Part shown: piece after piece, positions 62,691 to 64,000 of the stretch
How positions within the stretch are numbered: position 1 is the first letter of the stretch
How the letters are laid out: the number at the start of each line of letters is the position of its first letter
Assembly: GCA_030692515.1 (NCBI GenBank)
Contig: JAUXZS010000045.1
Span: 1-64,000, forward strand
DNA: 64,000 nt
Direction: 5' to 3'
Origin: Bacteroidota bacterium
GTDB taxonomy: Bacteria > Bacteroidota > Bacteroidia > B-17B0 > Aurantibacillaceae
The notes under the pieces: generated by a model
Told to the model about the DNA's origin: nothing
What the model saw: only the letters and a program-made list of their open reading frames with translations
The model's database searches: none
Translations under genes and position numbers: made by a program

Positions 62691-64000
62691 ATGGCAAACA
62701 CCAAAGGAACCTCAGTTATATCTAATCCACAAGGTGGCGGTGCACAAAGTGGACTTGGAGAAAAATTTTCTCCCGACCTTTTTACCGGTACTGGTAATTT
62801 TTCTGTGCCCATTGCTGTTCCACCGGGGAGAAATAGCTTTCAACCTGAGTTAACATTAGGTTACAGTTCAGGAAACGGGAATGGTGTTTTTGGCATTGGT
62901 TGGGCTTTGGGAATTCCGGGGGTAATGCGTAAAACATCAAAAGGTATTCCTATTTACGAGGATAAATCAGATGTTTTCATTCTTTCGGGTGCCGAAGATC
63001 TTGTTCCCGTTAAAATTGAAAAAGAAATTCTTATTGGCGATATTGGTTATGAAAAAACATTTTATCGACCAAGAACGGAAGGCCTTTTTGCTAGAATTAT
63101 TCGCCACAAAAAAACTAACGGTGAGCACTATTGGGAAGTGCGAAGTAAAGACGGGTTGATAAGTTGGTATGGAACGCAGGGATTAGTATCCAACGATCCT
63201 GCCATCATTGCTGATCCTGAAAACCGAAATAATATTTTTTCGTGGGCATTAACTAAAACCGAAGATACTTTCGGAAATGTGATATTATATTCTTATGATC
63301 GCACCCTTGTTCCCTCTGCAATTTCCGGTAATGATCCTCATTCGTACGATCAAATATATCTTGCTTCAATTAAATACGCGCAATATCTTGCAGGAAGCGT
63401 AACAAAGTACATGTGCGAAGTGAAATTTATTTATGAGGAGCGTCCCGACTCTTTTTCAAATTATAAACAAGGCTTTGAATGTAGAACTACCAAACGATGC
63501 ACGAAAATTGAAACTTATACCAATGCAGCTTCTCTTATAAAAACAAAAACTTATCATTTTAAATATCCAGCAGAATTGCCGCTTAATGGGGCGACTATGC
63601 TTGAATCTGTGATGGTTGAAGGGCATAACGGTTCTGAGAATGAAGGAATGCCCCCTTTGAATTTTTCATATTCTTTGTTTGACCCTGTAAAACGTGATCT
63701 GAAAGAAATAAGCGGGCCATTTCCTGTAAATTCTATTGCTGAACCGGGGTTTGAATTGGTAGATATAACAGGAAACGGTTTGCCTGACCTTTTACAACTT
63801 AATGGCGTTGCTCGTTACTGGACAAATAAAGGAAGTGGAAAGTTCAGTCCACCAAAAGATTTAAATATCGCTCCGGGTATTACTGTTTTACCTTCTGTTA
63901 AAGCAGAGGGTGCAGGTATTCCCGGTATCGCTTTTATTGACGCTAATGGCGATGGACGCACCGATCTTTTAGTTTTAAACGGTATTTCTCCTGGATATTT
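62691..64000 (+). CDS. Tc toxin B subunit (SpvB/TcB-like), partial
   Basis: The frame starts with ATG at 62691, the first start after an in-frame TGA, and stays open to the window edge (436 codons seen). The N-terminus is the SpvB domain (GGGAQSGLGEKFSPDLFTGT, GNFSVPIAVPPGRNSFQPEL, GNGVFGIGWALGIPGVMRKT, SGAEDLVPV). Further on are FG-GAP-type calcium-loop repeats (DITGNGLPDLLQLNG, then DANGDGRTDLLVLNG), as in the TcB beta-propeller. TcB joins TcC to form the cocoon that holds the toxic C-terminus. Whether TcC is fused or separate cannot be seen here. Confidence 0.92.
   Translation, partial: MANTKGTSVISNPQGGGAQSGLGEKFSPDLFTGTGNFSVPIAVPPGRNSFQPELTLGYSSGNGNGVFGIGWALGIPGVMRKTSKGIPIYEDKSDVFILSGAEDLVPVKIEKEILIGDIGYEKTFYRPRTEGLFARIIRHKKTNGEHYWEVRSKDGLISWYGTQGLVSNDPAIIADPENRNNIFSWALTKTEDTFGNVILYSYDRTLVPSAISGNDPHSYDQIYLASIKYAQYLAGSVTKYMCEVKFIYEERPDSFSNYKQGFECRTTKRCTKIETYTNAASLIKTKTYHFKYPAELPLNGATMLESVMVEGHNGSENEGMPPLNFSYSLFDPVKRDLKEISGPFPVNSIAEPGFELVDITGNGLPDLLQLNGVARYWTNKGSGKFSPPKDLNIAPGITVLPSVKAEGAGIPGIAFIDANGDGRTDLLVLNGISPGY

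Noticed and set aside
62614..62853. Plus-strand open frame of 79 codons after tcA
   Set aside because: It overlaps the TcB start in another frame and has no family pattern; the TcB frame from 62691 is clearly the real gene.

Overview
The window is AT-rich DNA from a member of the Bacteroidota, probably a gliding or Flavobacteriia/Sphingobacteriia-like lineage. Evidence: a PorP/SprF-type protein paired with a long surface protein carrying the gliding-motility (type IX secretion, type B) C-terminal domain, GSCFA and DUF4834 proteins, a GAPDH with a long N-terminal extension, Bacteroidota-type -7 promoter elements (TAnnTTTG), and no visible Shine-Dalgarno sequences. I cannot name the genus.

Layout. 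1-180: the 5S rRNA end of an rRNA operon with its terminator. 0.2-24.8 kb: mostly housekeeping genes: trmN6-like methyltransferase, adhesin plus porP pair, carA, GAPDH, apt, acyl-CoA dehydrogenase, arsC-like, TauE/SafE exporter, aspS, GSCFA protein, CCA-adding enzyme, proline dehydrogenase, M16 peptidase, dnaX and a DinB/DUF1572 protein. 24.8-27.2 kb: an AbiE-type toxin-antitoxin pair inserted at the 3' end of the DUF1572 gene, whose last 13 codons are duplicated on the far side, followed by REP palindromes and fragments of a REP-associated tyrosine transposase (RAYT). 27.2-32.3 kb: HPP membrane protein, a NarL-type two-component system and three secreted or lipoprotein genes, bounded by a perfect 105-bp direct repeat. 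32.7-34.6 kb: a broken paralogue fragment, an internally deleted RAYT and a DDE transposase. 34.6-45.1 kb: a defence island with type III restriction-modification (res, mod), rmuC and a small XRE regulator in one operon, plus a PD-(D/E)XK-like protein and a 5'-truncated GmrSD-like (DUF262/DUF1524) gene. It is bounded by inverted ~41-bp palindromic repeats and by two different tRNA 3'-end fragments pointing inward; the last codons of res are read from one of them. 46.7-51.2 kb: an accessory module with a large serine recombinase, small unknown genes and an RteC-like protein. 51.4-64 kb: an orphan NarL-type response regulator divergent from a Tc-toxin locus, a 3304-residue TcA-like subunit followed by a TcB (SpvB-type) gene that runs off the window.

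How it works together. The left third is core metabolism, translation and replication. The right two thirds are accessory: phage defence (AbiE, type III RM, GmrSD remnant), recombination machinery and an ABC-type toxin complex. The most interesting points are the Tc toxin with an unusual N-terminus and nearby regulator, the tRNA-fragment-bounded defence island with rmuC inside the RM operon, the AbiE insertion with its duplicated gene tail, and an A10 slippery run in dnaX exactly where a gamma subunit would end.
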